Shown: positions 8,286-16,143 of the stretch, piece by piece
How positions within the stretch are numbered: the first letter of the stretch is position 1
How the letters are laid out: every line of letters starts with the position of its first letter
NCBI GenBank assembly: GCA_025936015.1
Contig: JAICUE010000015.1
Span: forward strand, 1-16,143
From: Gemmatimonadaceae bacterium
Lineage (GTDB): Bacteria > Gemmatimonadota > Gemmatimonadetes > Gemmatimonadales > Gemmatimonadaceae
Direction of reading: 5' to 3'
Length of the DNA: 16,143 bases
Notes under the pieces: generated by a model
Seen by the model: only the letters and a program-made list of their open reading frames with translations
Databases searched by the model: none
What the model was told of the DNA's origin: nothing
Program-made: the position numbers and the translations under genes

Positions 8286-11044
8286 GCAAGCTTCGCGTGA
8301 ACGACCTGGCGGGTGAATTCGGGATCAGCGCTGACGAAGTCGTCGCGCTGCTCCGCAACATGGACATCCCCGTCCGCAGTCACATCAGTCCACTCACCGA
8401 CGACCAGATCGCCCGCATCCGGGCGCGCTGGGAACGGGAGAAGCGTGCTCGCGCCGAAAAGCCGGCGCCGGCACCGGCCAAGGGTGGACGTCGCCGGAGT
8501 GCGGCGGCCCCCGTCGCGCCGGCGCCCGAGCCCGTCGCCACGACCCCCGCCGAGGAAACGGGCGGGCCGGTTCGCCGGCGTCGTAAGGCAGCGGACGTCG
8601 AGAGCGCCGCCGCCGCCGCCGCGGCCGAAGCGGCGGCCGAGGCCGAGCGCCAGGCGGCGATCGAGGCGACCCGCGCCGAGGCTGCGCGCGTCGAGAGCGA
8701 GCGTCAGGCAAAGCTCGAGGCGGAACGACGCGCGGCTGAAGAAGCACGCCGCCGCGCCGACGAAGAGCGCGAAGCACAGCACCGCGCCGAGCGCGAGGCC
8801 GCCGAAGCCGAGCAGCAGCCGGAAGCGCCTAACGACAACGGCGGCGAAGAGCGACCCGCGGCCTCCGCCAGCGCGGCGCCCGCCGCGCCATCCGGCCCGC
8901 GTCCGCGTCCGATCACGCCCGGTGCGCCGCGGGCGAAGCCCGTCCCGGCCTCGGCGCGTTTCCTTCCGCCGCGCCCGATCGCGTCGGCGCAGCCGGGTGG
9001 GTACCCGCCCGCCCGCGAGCAGAATCGCGATAGCCGCACGACCGGCGCGCCGTCGACGCCGCCATCGATGGCTGGGCGCGATGCCGGCCGCCGCGGGAAG
9101 AAGGGCAAGCGCGGGCAGGTCGATCAGGAAGCCGTGCAGGCGAACATCTCGAAGACGATGTCCAGCATGCGCGGGCCCGCTGGTCGCAAGGGTGGTCCGC
9201 GCCGTGACGAGTCGGGGCGCGAGGAAGCGGAGGCGAACCGCGCCGCCGCCGCCGAGCGCGAGAAGAAGCTCGTCCGCGTCAACGAGTTCATCACCGTCAG
9301 CGAGCTGGCGCAGATCCTCAAGATCACGCCGACCGAGATCGTCGCCTTCGCGTTCAAGAATCTCGGCTTCATGGTCACGATCAACCAGCGCCTCGACTTC
9401 GACCAGATCGACCTGATCGCTGGCGAGTTCGGCTTCCAGGCGGTCCGCGAAGACGAATACCAGGCGGAAGCCGAAGAGCAGGCCGCCGACGAGGCGACCG
9501 ATCTCGTCTTCCGTCCGCCGGTGGTGACCATCATGGGGCACGTCGACCACGGCAAGACGTCGCTGCTGGACTACATCCGCAAGGCGAATGTCGTCGCCGG
9601 CGAGGCGGGCGGCATCACGCAGCATATCGGCGCCTACAACGTCGCGCTGCCTAACGGCAAGCACATCACCTTCCTCGATACCCCGGGCCACGAAGCGTTC
9701 ACCGCGATGCGTGCCCGCGGCGCCGAGGTCACCGACATCGTCGTGCTCGTTGTCGCGGCCGACGACGCTGTGATGCCGCAGACGATCGAGGCCATCTCGC
9801 ACGCCAAGAACGCCGGCGTGCCGCTCATCGTCGCGATCAACAAGATCGACCTGCCGCAGGCGAACCCGATGAAGGTGCAGCAGGACCTTCTGCAGCACGG
9901 CGTCGTCCTCGAGCAGTTCGGCGGCACCACGCTGCACACCGAAATCTCGGCGAAGAAGGGCACCAACGTCGACGAGCTTCTCGAGCAGGTCCTGCTGCAG
10001 GCGGAAATCCTCGACCTCAAGGCGAACCCCGACCGCCGCGCGACGGGCACCGTCGTCGAAGCGCAGCTCGATCCGGGGAAGGGACCGGTCGCGACGATCC
10101 TCGTCCAGAACGGCACGCTCCACGTTGGCGACGACTTCATCTGCGGCATGTTCTCGGGACGCGTGCGCGCGCTCCTCGACGAGCGTGGCCGGCCGGTGAA
10201 GGAAGCCGGACCGGCGATCCCGGTGCAGGTGCTCGGCTTCGAAGGCGTGCCGCAGGCGGGTGATCAGCTGATCGTTGTCGAGGATGCAACCGACGCACGC
10301 GACGTCGCCCAGCGCCGCCAGCGTCTGGACCGTGAGGCAAAGAGCCGTCGCATCACGCGCGGTGCGGTCGTCACGCTCGAGGACTTCATGGCGAAGACCT
10401 CCTCGGGCGAGATGCGCACCCTGCGCATCCTCATCAAGGCCGACCAGGGCGGACCGGCGGAAGCACTCGCCGACGCGCTGCAGCAGCTGTCGAACAACGA
10501 AGTGCAGGTCGAGATCGTGCATCGCGGCGTCGGCGCGATCACTGAAAGCGACATCCTGCTCGCGCGCGCATCGGGCGCGATCATCGTCGGCTTCCATGTC
10601 AGGCCTGACAACAACGCGCGCACGGCGGCCGAGCGCGAGGGCGTCGAGATCAAGCTGTACCGCATCATCTACGAAGCCGTCGCCGACGTCCGCTCCGCGC
10701 TGGAAGGACTGCTGCGCCCCGAGGAGAAGGAAGTCATCCTCGGCGAGGCGGAGGTGCGCGAGACCTTCAAGGTCCCGAAGATCGGCGTCATCGCCGGCTG
10801 CTCGGTGCGAAGTGGCGTGATCAACCGGGCCGGCCGCGTGCGGGTCATTCGCGATGGCGTCGAGGTGTTCGACGGTACGATCGGGTCACTGCGCCGCTTC
10901 AAGGACGACGTGAAGGAAGTCCGCGAAGGATTCGAGTGCGGTATCGGTGTCGAGAACTTCAACGACATCAAGATCGGCGACGTGATCGAGTGCTATCGCA
11001 CGGAGGAGGTCGCGCGGACGTTGGCCGCGTCGCCCTCCGCCTGA
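8282..11044 (+). CDS. infB: IF-2, translation initiation factor 2 (GTPase)
   Basis: The protein has 920 residues, within the family's range. IF-2 brings fMet-tRNA to the 30S complex and promotes 50S joining with GTP hydrolysis. Order: an N-terminal IF2N domain (1 to ~50, LRVNDLAGEFGISADEVVALL), an Ala/Glu/Arg-rich probable helix and a Pro-rich linker (~60-330), a second IF2N domain (~335-395), then the G domain with G1 GHVDHGKT (419-426), G2 GGITQHIGAY (443-452), G3 DTPGH (466-470), G4 NKID (520-523) and G5 SAKKG. Domains II-IV follow, ending in the fMet-tRNA-binding C2 region. The TTG start is supported by the strong ribosome site and by alignment of residue 1 with the usual IF-2 N-terminus. 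Two GCCTAACG octamers (8827-8834, 9649-9656) lie inside. Confidence 0.98.
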   Translation: MSKLRVNDLAGEFGISADEVVALLRNMDIPVRSHISPLTDDQIARIRARWEREKRARAEKPAPAPAKGGRRRSAAAPVAPAPEPVATTPAEETGGPVRRRRKAADVESAAAAAAAEAAAEAERQAAIEATRAEAARVESERQAKLEAERRAAEEARRRADEEREAQHRAEREAAEAEQQPEAPNDNGGEERPAASASAAPAAPSGPRPRPITPGAPRAKPVPASARFLPPRPIASAQPGGYPPAREQNRDSRTTGAPSTPPSMAGRDAGRRGKKGKRGQVDQEAVQANISKTMSSMRGPAGRKGGPRRDESGREEAEANRAAAAEREKKLVRVNEFITVSELAQILKITPTEIVAFAFKNLGFMVTINQRLDFDQIDLIAGEFGFQAVREDEYQAEAEEQAADEATDLVFRPPVVTIMGHVDHGKTSLLDYIRKANVVAGEAGGITQHIGAYNVALPNGKHITFLDTPGHEAFTAMRARGAEVTDIVVLVVAADDAVMPQTIEAISHAKNAGVPLIVAINKIDLPQANPMKVQQDLLQHGVVLEQFGGTTLHTEISAKKGTNVDELLEQVLLQAEILDLKANPDRRATGTVVEAQLDPGKGPVATILVQNGTLHVGDDFICGMFSGRVRALLDERGRPVKEAGPAIPVQVLGFEGVPQAGDQLIVVEDATDARDVAQRRQRLDREAKSRRITRGAVVTLEDFMAKTSSGEMRTLRILIKADQGGPAEALADALQQLSNNEVQVEIVHRGVGAITESDILLARASGAIIVGFHVRPDNNARTAAEREGVEIKLYRIIYEAVADVRSALEGLLRPEEKEVILGEAEVRETFKVPKIGVIAGCSVRSGVINRAGRVRVIRDGVEVFDGTIGSLRRFKDDVKEVREGFECGIGVENFNDIKIGDVIECYRTEEVARTLAASPSA

Positions 11045-11054
11045 CGGCGGAGCG

Positions 11055-11447
11055 ATGGCCCAGCACCAGCGATCCGACCGCGTCGCAGCGGCGATCCGCG
11101 AGGAAGTAGCGAACTTCCTCGCGGAAGGTGTGAAGGATCCGCGCGTCACCGCGCTCGTCACCGTCACCGGCGTCGAGATGACGCGCGACCTTCGGCACGC
11201 GAAGGTCTTCGTCAGCATCATGGGCGAAGACTCTCAGCGCGCCTCGACGATCGAGGGGCTCACCAGCGTCCAGGGATTTCTCCGCTCGCGCCTCGCCCGC
11301 TCACTCAGCCTGCGCGTCGCACCGGAAGTCCAGTTCGTGATGGACGAAAGCGTGGCGCGCGCCGCGCGCATCGAGACGCTGCTCAACCAGATCCGGACGA
11401 CGCCGGGCAGCGAGAACCCCGGCGACGATGGCGAACCCGGGACCTGA
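11055..11447 (+). CDS. rbfA: RbfA, 30S ribosome-binding factor A
   Basis: The protein has 130 residues. RbfA binds the 30S subunit near the 16S rRNA 5' region and neck, assisting late maturation and cold adaptation. The single KH-like domain shows RVAAAIREEVANFLAEGVKDPRV, VTVTGVEMTRDLRHAKVFVS and a C-terminal VQFVMDESV strand, all typical. The ATG lies 10 bases after the infB stop with GGCGGAG upstream. The C-terminal tail is low-complexity Gly/Pro/Asp, and its last 20 bases overlap truB. Confidence 0.93.
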   Translation: MAQHQRSDRVAAAIREEVANFLAEGVKDPRVTALVTVTGVEMTRDLRHAKVFVSIMGEDSQRASTIEGLTSVQGFLRSRLARSLSLRVAPEVQFVMDESVARAARIETLLNQIRTTPGSENPGDDGEPGT

Positions 11448-12291
11448 AGGATTGCTCCTCGTCGACAAGCCGGCGGGGATGACGTCTCACGACGTGGTGG
11501 ACCGCGCACGCCGCTCCCTGCGCACCAAGCGTGTCGGGCACGCAGGCACTCTCGACCCCTTCGCCACCGGGTTGCTGGTCCTGCTCGTCGGGCGCGCAAC
11601 CCGGTTGATGCCGTATGTCGACGGCGAGCCAAAGGTCTACGAGGCAACTATCCGGTTCGGCGCCGAGACGAACACGGACGACCTCACCGGTGAGGTGACG
11701 CGGCGCGCGCCGGCTTCCGAGCACGCCACGGTCGAGCGCGCGTTAGGCGGGATCACCGGCGAGATCGAGCAGCTGCCTCCCGCTTATTCGGCCAAGCAGG
11801 TGGGCGGAAAACGCTCGTATGTCGCGGCGCGCCGCGGCGAGTCGCTCGAGCTGCGCCCGGTACGTGTCCGCGTCGACTCGTGGGAAGTGCGCGGTTGGGA
11901 CCGCGATGATTTGCAGGCGACCATCACCTGCGGCGGGGGCACGTACGTCCGCGCGCTCGCCCGCGACCTCGGTCGCGCCGTCGGCGGCGCTGCGCACCTC
12001 GTCGCACTGCGCCGGGTCGCGAGCGGGCGGTTCTCGGTCGACAGCGCGGTGCACGCCGATTCGATCAATGACGACGCGCTGCGCCCCGCGCTCGATGCGC
12101 TTCCAGCAATCTCGCGGGTAGCACTCGATGAGGATGCGCGCGTACGCGTCAGTCGCGGAATGACGGTCGCGCGCGATCCGCGCGACGAGGGCGACATCGC
12201 CGCGTTGCTCGGCTCTGGCGGCGAGCTCGTTGCGATTGCGGCTCGCGATCGCGAAGCATGGCAGCCGCGCGTCGTTCTCATCGATGACTGA
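11428..12291 (+). CDS. truB: TruB, tRNA pseudouridine-55 synthase
   Basis: The 287-residue enzyme converts U55 to pseudouridine in the T-loop of tRNAs. It has GLLLVDKPAGMTSHDVV at the N-terminus, the catalytic motif GHAGTLDPFATGLL with Asp43 as nucleophile, KVYEATIRFG, QLPPAYSAKQVGGKRSY, CGGGTYVRALARDLG and a PUA-like C-terminal part. The ATG overlaps rbfA by 20 bases and the stop overlaps ribF by 8 bases, consistent with one coupled transcript. One CGTTAGGC octamer at 11741-11748 encodes Ala-Leu-Gly. Confidence 0.96.
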   Translation: MANPGPEGLLLVDKPAGMTSHDVVDRARRSLRTKRVGHAGTLDPFATGLLVLLVGRATRLMPYVDGEPKVYEATIRFGAETNTDDLTGEVTRRAPASEHATVERALGGITGEIEQLPPAYSAKQVGGKRSYVAARRGESLELRPVRVRVDSWEVRGWDRDDLQATITCGGGTYVRALARDLGRAVGGAAHLVALRRVASGRFSVDSAVHADSINDDALRPALDALPAISRVALDEDARVRVSRGMTVARDPRDEGDIAALLGSGGELVAIAARDREAWQPRVVLIDD

Positions 12292-13243
12292 GCGGCTGCC
12301 GGTTCTCGCGTCGTTGCGCGGCGGCTCGGTCGTCACCGTCGGCACCTTCGACGGTGTGCACCGCGGACATCAGGACGTTCTCGCGCGACTCGTCGCCCGC
12401 GCGGCCGAACGGTCGCTGCCGAGCGTGCTCGTCACCTTCGATCCCCACCCGCTCGAGGTCGTGAACCCTCAGGCGGCGCCCGCGTTGTTGACCGTTGGTG
12501 ACGAGAAGCTCGAGGTCATCGCCGAGAGCGGCGTGGACTACGCGATCGTCGTTCCGTTCACCACGGAGTTCAGTCACCTGAGCGCCGAGGCATTCGTCAC
12601 CGGCGTGCTGCGCGCGCGATACGGCATGACCGAGCTTCTCATCGGCCACGACCACGGCTTCGGCCGCGGGCGCAGCGGGGACATCGATGTTTTACGATCC
12701 CTCGGCGCCGCTCAGGGATTCGGCGTCGACGTCGTGCCCCCCGTCGCGGCGAGCGATGGCCGCGCGGTCTCGTCGACGTTCATCAGGCGCGCCGTCGCCG
12801 GCGGTGATCTCGCCCGTGCCGCTGTTGGCCTCGGTCGGAACTATTCGGTGAGCGGGAAGGTGGTGCCGGGTGCACAGCGCGGGCGGGAGATGGGGTTCCG
12901 GACGCTGAACCTCGCCTCTCCCCCGGCGCGCAAACTCCTGCCGCCGGAAGGTGTATACGCGGTGCGGGCGCAAACGCATCTCGGCGCCTTTGGCGGAATG
13001 ATGAATCTCGGCGGACGGCCGACGTTCGGGGAGGCCGAGCGTTCCCTCGAGGTCCACCTGTTCGATGCGAATGGCGATTGGTATGGACGGACCGTGCGCG
13101 TCGATTTCGTGAAGCGGCTGCGCGATACGCAGCGCTTCGACAATCCTGCCGCGCTCGTTGCACAGCTCCATCGCGACGAGGCTGACGCCCGTCGCGCGTT
13201 GACGGTTCCCTCGACGGAGCCTACCTTTCCAAGCTCCGCCTGA
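12284..13243 (+). CDS. ribF: RibF, bifunctional riboflavin kinase/FAD synthetase
   Basis: The 319-residue enzyme phosphorylates riboflavin to FMN and adenylylates FMN to FAD. The N-terminal nucleotidyltransferase domain has GTFDGVHRGHQ (20-30), TFDPHP and GHDHGFGRGRSGD (121-133), then VSSTFIRRAV (162-171). The C-terminal kinase domain starts near residue 187 and has PPEGVYAVRA and NLGGRPTFGE. The kinase motif normally read as PTAN is RTLN here (206-209): the metal/nucleotide-contacting Thr and Asn are kept, while Pro and Ala are changed. ATG 12284 overlaps the truB stop; upstream in-frame sequence is truB in another frame. The only TTA codon I found outside the octamer context is in this gene (near 12689). 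Confidence 0.94.
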   Translation: MTERLPVLASLRGGSVVTVGTFDGVHRGHQDVLARLVARAAERSLPSVLVTFDPHPLEVVNPQAAPALLTVGDEKLEVIAESGVDYAIVVPFTTEFSHLSAEAFVTGVLRARYGMTELLIGHDHGFGRGRSGDIDVLRSLGAAQGFGVDVVPPVAASDGRAVSSTFIRRAVAGGDLARAAVGLGRNYSVSGKVVPGAQRGREMGFRTLNLASPPARKLLPPEGVYAVRAQTHLGAFGGMMNLGGRPTFGEAERSLEVHLFDANGDWYGRTVRVDFVKRLRDTQRFDNPAALVAQLHRDEADARRALTVPSTEPTFPSSA

Positions 13244-13268
13244 ACGTTTTCCCCCCATCGGCAGCTGC

Positions 13269-14954
13269 ATGAAGCTCTCGTATCGCATTGCCCTCATCCT
13301 CGCGCTCGTCGCGGTGTCGGTCTGGATGCTGGTGCCCAGGACCGTGAAGGTCCGGAAGCTGGTCAACGGCGCCTCGGTCGTCGTCGAGGAAAAGCGCGTC
13401 CCGCTCAAGAAGGGCCTCGACCTCCAGGGCGGCATGCACGTCGCGCTCGAGGTCGATGAGTCGAAGGGCACCGTCGCCAACAAGTCGGACGCCATCGATC
13501 GCGCGCTCAAGGTGGTTCGCAACCGCGTCGACCAGTTCGGCGTCTCCGAGCCCGTCGTTCAGAAGGCCGGCAACGATCGCATCGTCGTCGAGCTCCCCGG
13601 CATCGATGATCCGGAGCGCGCTCGCGACCTTCTGCAGAAGTCCGCCTATCTCGAGTTCCAGATCACGGACAAGACCGACGCCCTCGTTCGCTCGCTTCCG
13701 AAGCTCGACGCGATCGCCAAGCAGCTCGCGCCGTCGATTGCTGGAGCGAAGCCGGCCGCGAACGCTGAGGCCGCGGGCCCGGGTGTCACTGTCAACAACG
13801 ACAAGGCGCTGACCGGATTGTTCGGCGGCGATACCTCGAAGAAGACCGCGACCACTGCCGGCAAGGACTCGGCCGCGGCGGACACGCTCGCGCTCTCCGG
13901 TCAGGGGATTTTCTCGCGCAACATCCAGCGCGGCGACATGCCCGGTGAGTACTACGTTGCGTCGTCGGCGTACGATCAGATCCACGCGCTCACCGAGCGC
14001 CCCGAAATCCAGGCGGCGCTCCCGCCGCGCAAGGTGTTTCGCTGGAGCAACGACTCGCTCCCGATTCAGGGCACGACGTATCGCATGCTCTACGTGCTCG
14101 ATGCCGACCCGATGATCACCGGTGAGGCGATCACCGACGCGAAGCCGCAGCAGGATCCGACAGAAGGCACCGTCGTCACCTTCACGCTGAACAACGAAGG
14201 CGGTCGCATCTTCAAGCGGCAGACGTCGGCGCACATCAAGGACTACATGGCGATCGTGCTCGATCAGCTCGTCATGGGGCGCCCGCCGGTCATTCAGGGT
14301 GCAATCAGCACGCGCGGCCAGATCACCATGGGACGCCGGGATCTGCAGGCGGCGCAGGATCTCGCCTTGGTGCTTCGCGCCGGCGCGCTTCCCGTCCCGC
14401 TGAAGGTTGCGGAAGTGCGCCAGGTCGGCGCGACGATGGGGAAGGACTCGGTCCAGAAAGGCCTGCACGCCGGACTTCTGGCCGTCGCCCTCGTCGTGAT
14501 CATCATGCTGGTCTACTACCGGTTCTCCGGGTTCCTCGCCGTCATCGGCCTGGGACTGTACGTCCTCTACACCCTCGCGACGCTGTCGGGGTTTGACGCA
14601 GTGCTCACGCTACCGGGCCTCGCCGGATTCGTGCTCTCGATCGGTATCGCTGTCGACGCCAACGTGCTGATCTTCGAGCGCATCCGCGAGGAGCTCGATC
14701 GAGGCAAAACCGTCCGTACCGCCATCGACGAAGGCTTCCGGCACGCGATGCCGGCAATCGTCGACTCCAACGTTTCGACGATGCTCACCGCGGCGGTGCT
14801 CTACCAGTGGGGAAGTGGACCGGTCCGCGGCTTCGCCGTGACCCTGATCGCCGGCATCGCGGCCTCGATGTTCACCGCCATCTTCGTCGTCCGCACTCTC
14901 TATCTCCTGTGGCTCCAGCGCCAGCGCGGCGCCGCCCAGACCGTGAGCATCTGA
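13269..14954 (+). CDS. secD: SecD, protein translocase accessory subunit
   Basis: The 561-residue RND-type membrane protein works with SecF and SecYEG, using the proton motive force to pull exported proteins across the membrane. It has an N-terminal membrane helix (4-23), the GLDLQGGMHV motif (49-58), a periplasmic P1 domain (RVDQFGVSEP, VELPGIDDPERA), and a C-terminal half with about five membrane helices between 401 and 547. The signature GIAVDANVLIFERIREEL is at 459-476. A low-complexity Ala/Lys/Thr/Gly stretch at about 155-215 looks like a flexible insertion in P1. It starts 25 bases after ribF with no evident ribosome site and ends in TGATG, overlapping secF. Confidence 0.96.
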   Translation: MKLSYRIALILALVAVSVWMLVPRTVKVRKLVNGASVVVEEKRVPLKKGLDLQGGMHVALEVDESKGTVANKSDAIDRALKVVRNRVDQFGVSEPVVQKAGNDRIVVELPGIDDPERARDLLQKSAYLEFQITDKTDALVRSLPKLDAIAKQLAPSIAGAKPAANAEAAGPGVTVNNDKALTGLFGGDTSKKTATTAGKDSAAADTLALSGQGIFSRNIQRGDMPGEYYVASSAYDQIHALTERPEIQAALPPRKVFRWSNDSLPIQGTTYRMLYVLDADPMITGEAITDAKPQQDPTEGTVVTFTLNNEGGRIFKRQTSAHIKDYMAIVLDQLVMGRPPVIQGAISTRGQITMGRRDLQAAQDLALVLRAGALPVPLKVAEVRQVGATMGKDSVQKGLHAGLLAVALVVIIMLVYYRFSGFLAVIGLGLYVLYTLATLSGFDAVLTLPGLAGFVLSIGIAVDANVLIFERIREELDRGKTVRTAIDEGFRHAMPAIVDSNVSTMLTAAVLYQWGSGPVRGFAVTLIAGIAASMFTAIFVVRTLYLLWLQRQRGAAQTVSI

Positions 14955-15976
14955 TGCTGCGAATCTTTCACGATACCCACTACGATTTCATCCGCTGGTG
15001 GAAGACCGCGGTCATCATCACCGCGATCTTCGTCATCGCCGGTGTCGGTTCGCTCCTGATCAAGGGCATCAACTACAGCATCGACTTCACCGGCGGCACG
15101 CTGGTCCAGCTCGAGTTCAAGCAGCCGCCTAACGTTGCGGACATTCGCGCCGCGGTCGAGGGAAGCGGCGTCAAGAATCCGGAAGTCCAGCAGTTCGGCT
15201 CGAACCGGGAATTCACCGTTCGCGCGCAGGATCATCGTGACGTCAGCGCGCAGAGCGCCGGCGCCGCCAGCGTCGCCGAGGAGATCAAGAGCGCGCTGAC
15301 CGCGAGGTTCGGACCCGACGCCTTCACCGTCAAGCGCACCGAAGGAGTCGGCCCGCGCGTCGGCAGCGAGCTGCGCCGCGGCGCCGCGATCGCGTTAGGC
15401 ATCTCCTTTCTCGTGACGCTGGTCTACCTCGCGTTCCGGTTCGAGTGGCGCTTCGGCGTCGCTGCGACCATCGCGACCGGCCACGACGTGCTCACGACGC
15501 TGGCGTTCCTCAAGATCATGCATCTCGAGGTGTCGCTCACCGTCATCGCCGCGATCCTGACGGTGCTCGGCTACTCCCTGAATGACACGATCATCATCTT
15601 CGACCGCGTCCGCGAAGACCTGAAGAAGAAGCGGAACGAATCGCTCTACGACACGCTCAACCGGTCGATCAACGAGACGCTTCCGCGTTCGGTCATGACG
15701 CATGCGACCACCTTCCTCGCGACGCTCGCGCTCCTGCTGTTCGCCGGCGAGGTGATTCGGCCGTTTGCCTGGGTCATGGTGTTCGGCATCGTGACCGGAA
15801 CCTTCAGCTCCATCTACATCGCCGGTCCGGTGCTCCTCTGGATCGAGCGGAAGTGGCCACGCCACGCGAGCACCGCGCACATCGCGCCTGCCGCCGCCGA
15901 GAAGCAGCGGCCGCCGCGCGACGCCCGGGGCAGGGCGGCGCCCGCCGCCGCGTCGGTGGCGCCGACCAAGCGTTAG
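14954..15976 (+). CDS. secF: SecF, protein translocase accessory subunit
   Basis: The 340-residue partner of SecD has a first membrane helix about 19-37, the DFTGGTLVQLEF motif (44-55), a periplasmic domain to ~140 (VGPRVGSELRRGA), and five further membrane helices. The signature GYSLNDTIIIFDRVREDL is at 206-223. The last ~40 residues form a basic Ala/Pro/Arg-rich cytoplasmic tail. The ATG shares a base with the SecD stop (TGATG), as in many secDF operons. GCCTAACG at 15127-15134 and CGTTAGGC at 15393-15400 lie inside, and the stop codon falls in a near-copy, CGTTAGGT (15971-15978). Confidence 0.96.
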   Translation: MLRIFHDTHYDFIRWWKTAVIITAIFVIAGVGSLLIKGINYSIDFTGGTLVQLEFKQPPNVADIRAAVEGSGVKNPEVQQFGSNREFTVRAQDHRDVSAQSAGAASVAEEIKSALTARFGPDAFTVKRTEGVGPRVGSELRRGAAIALGISFLVTLVYLAFRFEWRFGVAATIATGHDVLTTLAFLKIMHLEVSLTVIAAILTVLGYSLNDTIIIFDRVREDLKKKRNESLYDTLNRSINETLPRSVMTHATTFLATLALLLFAGEVIRPFAWVMVFGIVTGTFSSIYIAGPVLLWIERKWPRHASTAHIAPAAAEKQRPPRDARGRAAPAAASVAPTKR

Positions 15977-15984
15977 GTATCGGG

Positions 15985-16020
15985 ATGCCGCCGGCGAACT
16001 CGCCGGCGGCATTTCTCCTT
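15985..16020 (+). terminator. Intrinsic terminator after secF
   Basis: ATGCCGCCGGCG (15985-15996) and its exact complement (16001-16012) form a 12-bp stem with loop AACT, followed by a pyrimidine/T-rich run. The T run is interrupted (TTTCTCCTT), but the stem is very strong. It likely marks the end of the rimP-to-secF cluster, yet it lies only 10 bases upstream of the next gene. Confidence 0.75.
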
Positions 16021-16022
16021 CC

Positions 16023-16143
16023 ATGCGCGGCTTCGTCGACAGTCACGCCCATCTCGCTGATCCGGCGTTCGACGCCGATCGCGACGAGGTCATCGCTCGC
16101 GCCCGGGCCGCCGGTGCCTCGGAGGTGATCTGCATCGGCGAAT
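16023..16143 (+). CDS. tatD: TatD-family metal-dependent hydrolase, N-terminal fragment
   Basis: Only 40 residues are visible before the window ends. They begin with FVDSHAHLAD, the N-terminal HxH metal-binding motif (His8, His10) of TatD-type enzymes. Then come FDADRDEVIARARAAGASEVICIG, the first helix and second strand typical of the family, which are Mg-dependent DNases or related amidohydrolases. ATG 16023 directly starts the conserved strand. No Shine-Dalgarno is seen, and the 3' arm of the secF terminator ends only 10 bases upstream, so this gene needs read-through, a start within the hairpin region, or initiation on a very short leader. Confidence 0.85.
   Translation, partial: MRGFVDSHAHLADPAFDADRDEVIARARAAGASEVICIGE

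Noticed and set aside
8600..8820. Repetitive Ala/Glu/Arg coding stretch, considered as a DNA repeat
   Set aside because: No exact repeat unit; it is the variable charged linker common in long IF-2 proteins.
8111..10597. Very long open frame (828 codons) on the minus strand
   Set aside because: It is antisense to infB, whose product has all conserved IF-2 motifs. The frame stays open because of GC-biased codons on the sense strand; its Arg/Asp/Leu-rich translation shows no recognisable domain.

Overview
This is a GC-rich (roughly two-thirds G+C), gene-dense bacterial chromosome segment with almost only housekeeping genes. No mobile element, CRISPR array, tRNA or rRNA is visible. The lineage cannot be fixed from the window. 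Separate secD and secF genes, GatCAB, an Asp-type MurA and heavy GC codon bias fit a phylum such as Gemmatimonadota, but that is a tentative guess.

Layout. Positions 1-1695 hold the end of gatA and all of gatB, which make two subunits of the tRNA-dependent amidotransferase. A minus-strand block (3696 down to 1661) has three tightly packed genes: a DUF948/YtxG-like membrane coiled-coil protein, a YtxH-like membrane protein, and a predicted exported zinc-dependent phospholipase C-like protein with an apparently complete tri-zinc ligand set. The last gene converges on and overlaps gatB. A 224-base divergent region (3697-3920) separates this block from murA-pgeF (3921-5956), a cell-wall precursor pair sharing four bases. 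The MurA has Asp in place of the usual catalytic Cys.

From 5957 to 6108 lies a non-coding leader with a plausible promoter, a GC hairpin and a textbook intrinsic terminator. It precedes a long plus-strand cluster: rimP, nusA, ylxQ-like, infB, rbfA, truB, ribF, secD, secF. This is the classical rimP-nusA-infB ribosome maturation/translation initiation operon, extended by pseudouridine synthase, FAD synthesis and the SecDF translocase accessory. Many genes overlap by 1-20 bases, which suggests translational coupling. A strong terminator hairpin follows secF, and a tatD-type gene starts just after it and runs off the window.

The most unusual signal is not a gene. The 8-mer CGTTAGGC (reverse complement GCCTAACG) recurs about once per 1.4 kb in both orientations, always in one codon register (Leu-Gly TTA GGC or Pro-Asn CCT AAC). 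It accounts for nearly all TTA codons I could find. I would check this first, together with the rimP leader attenuator. I saw no wholly new multi-gene system.
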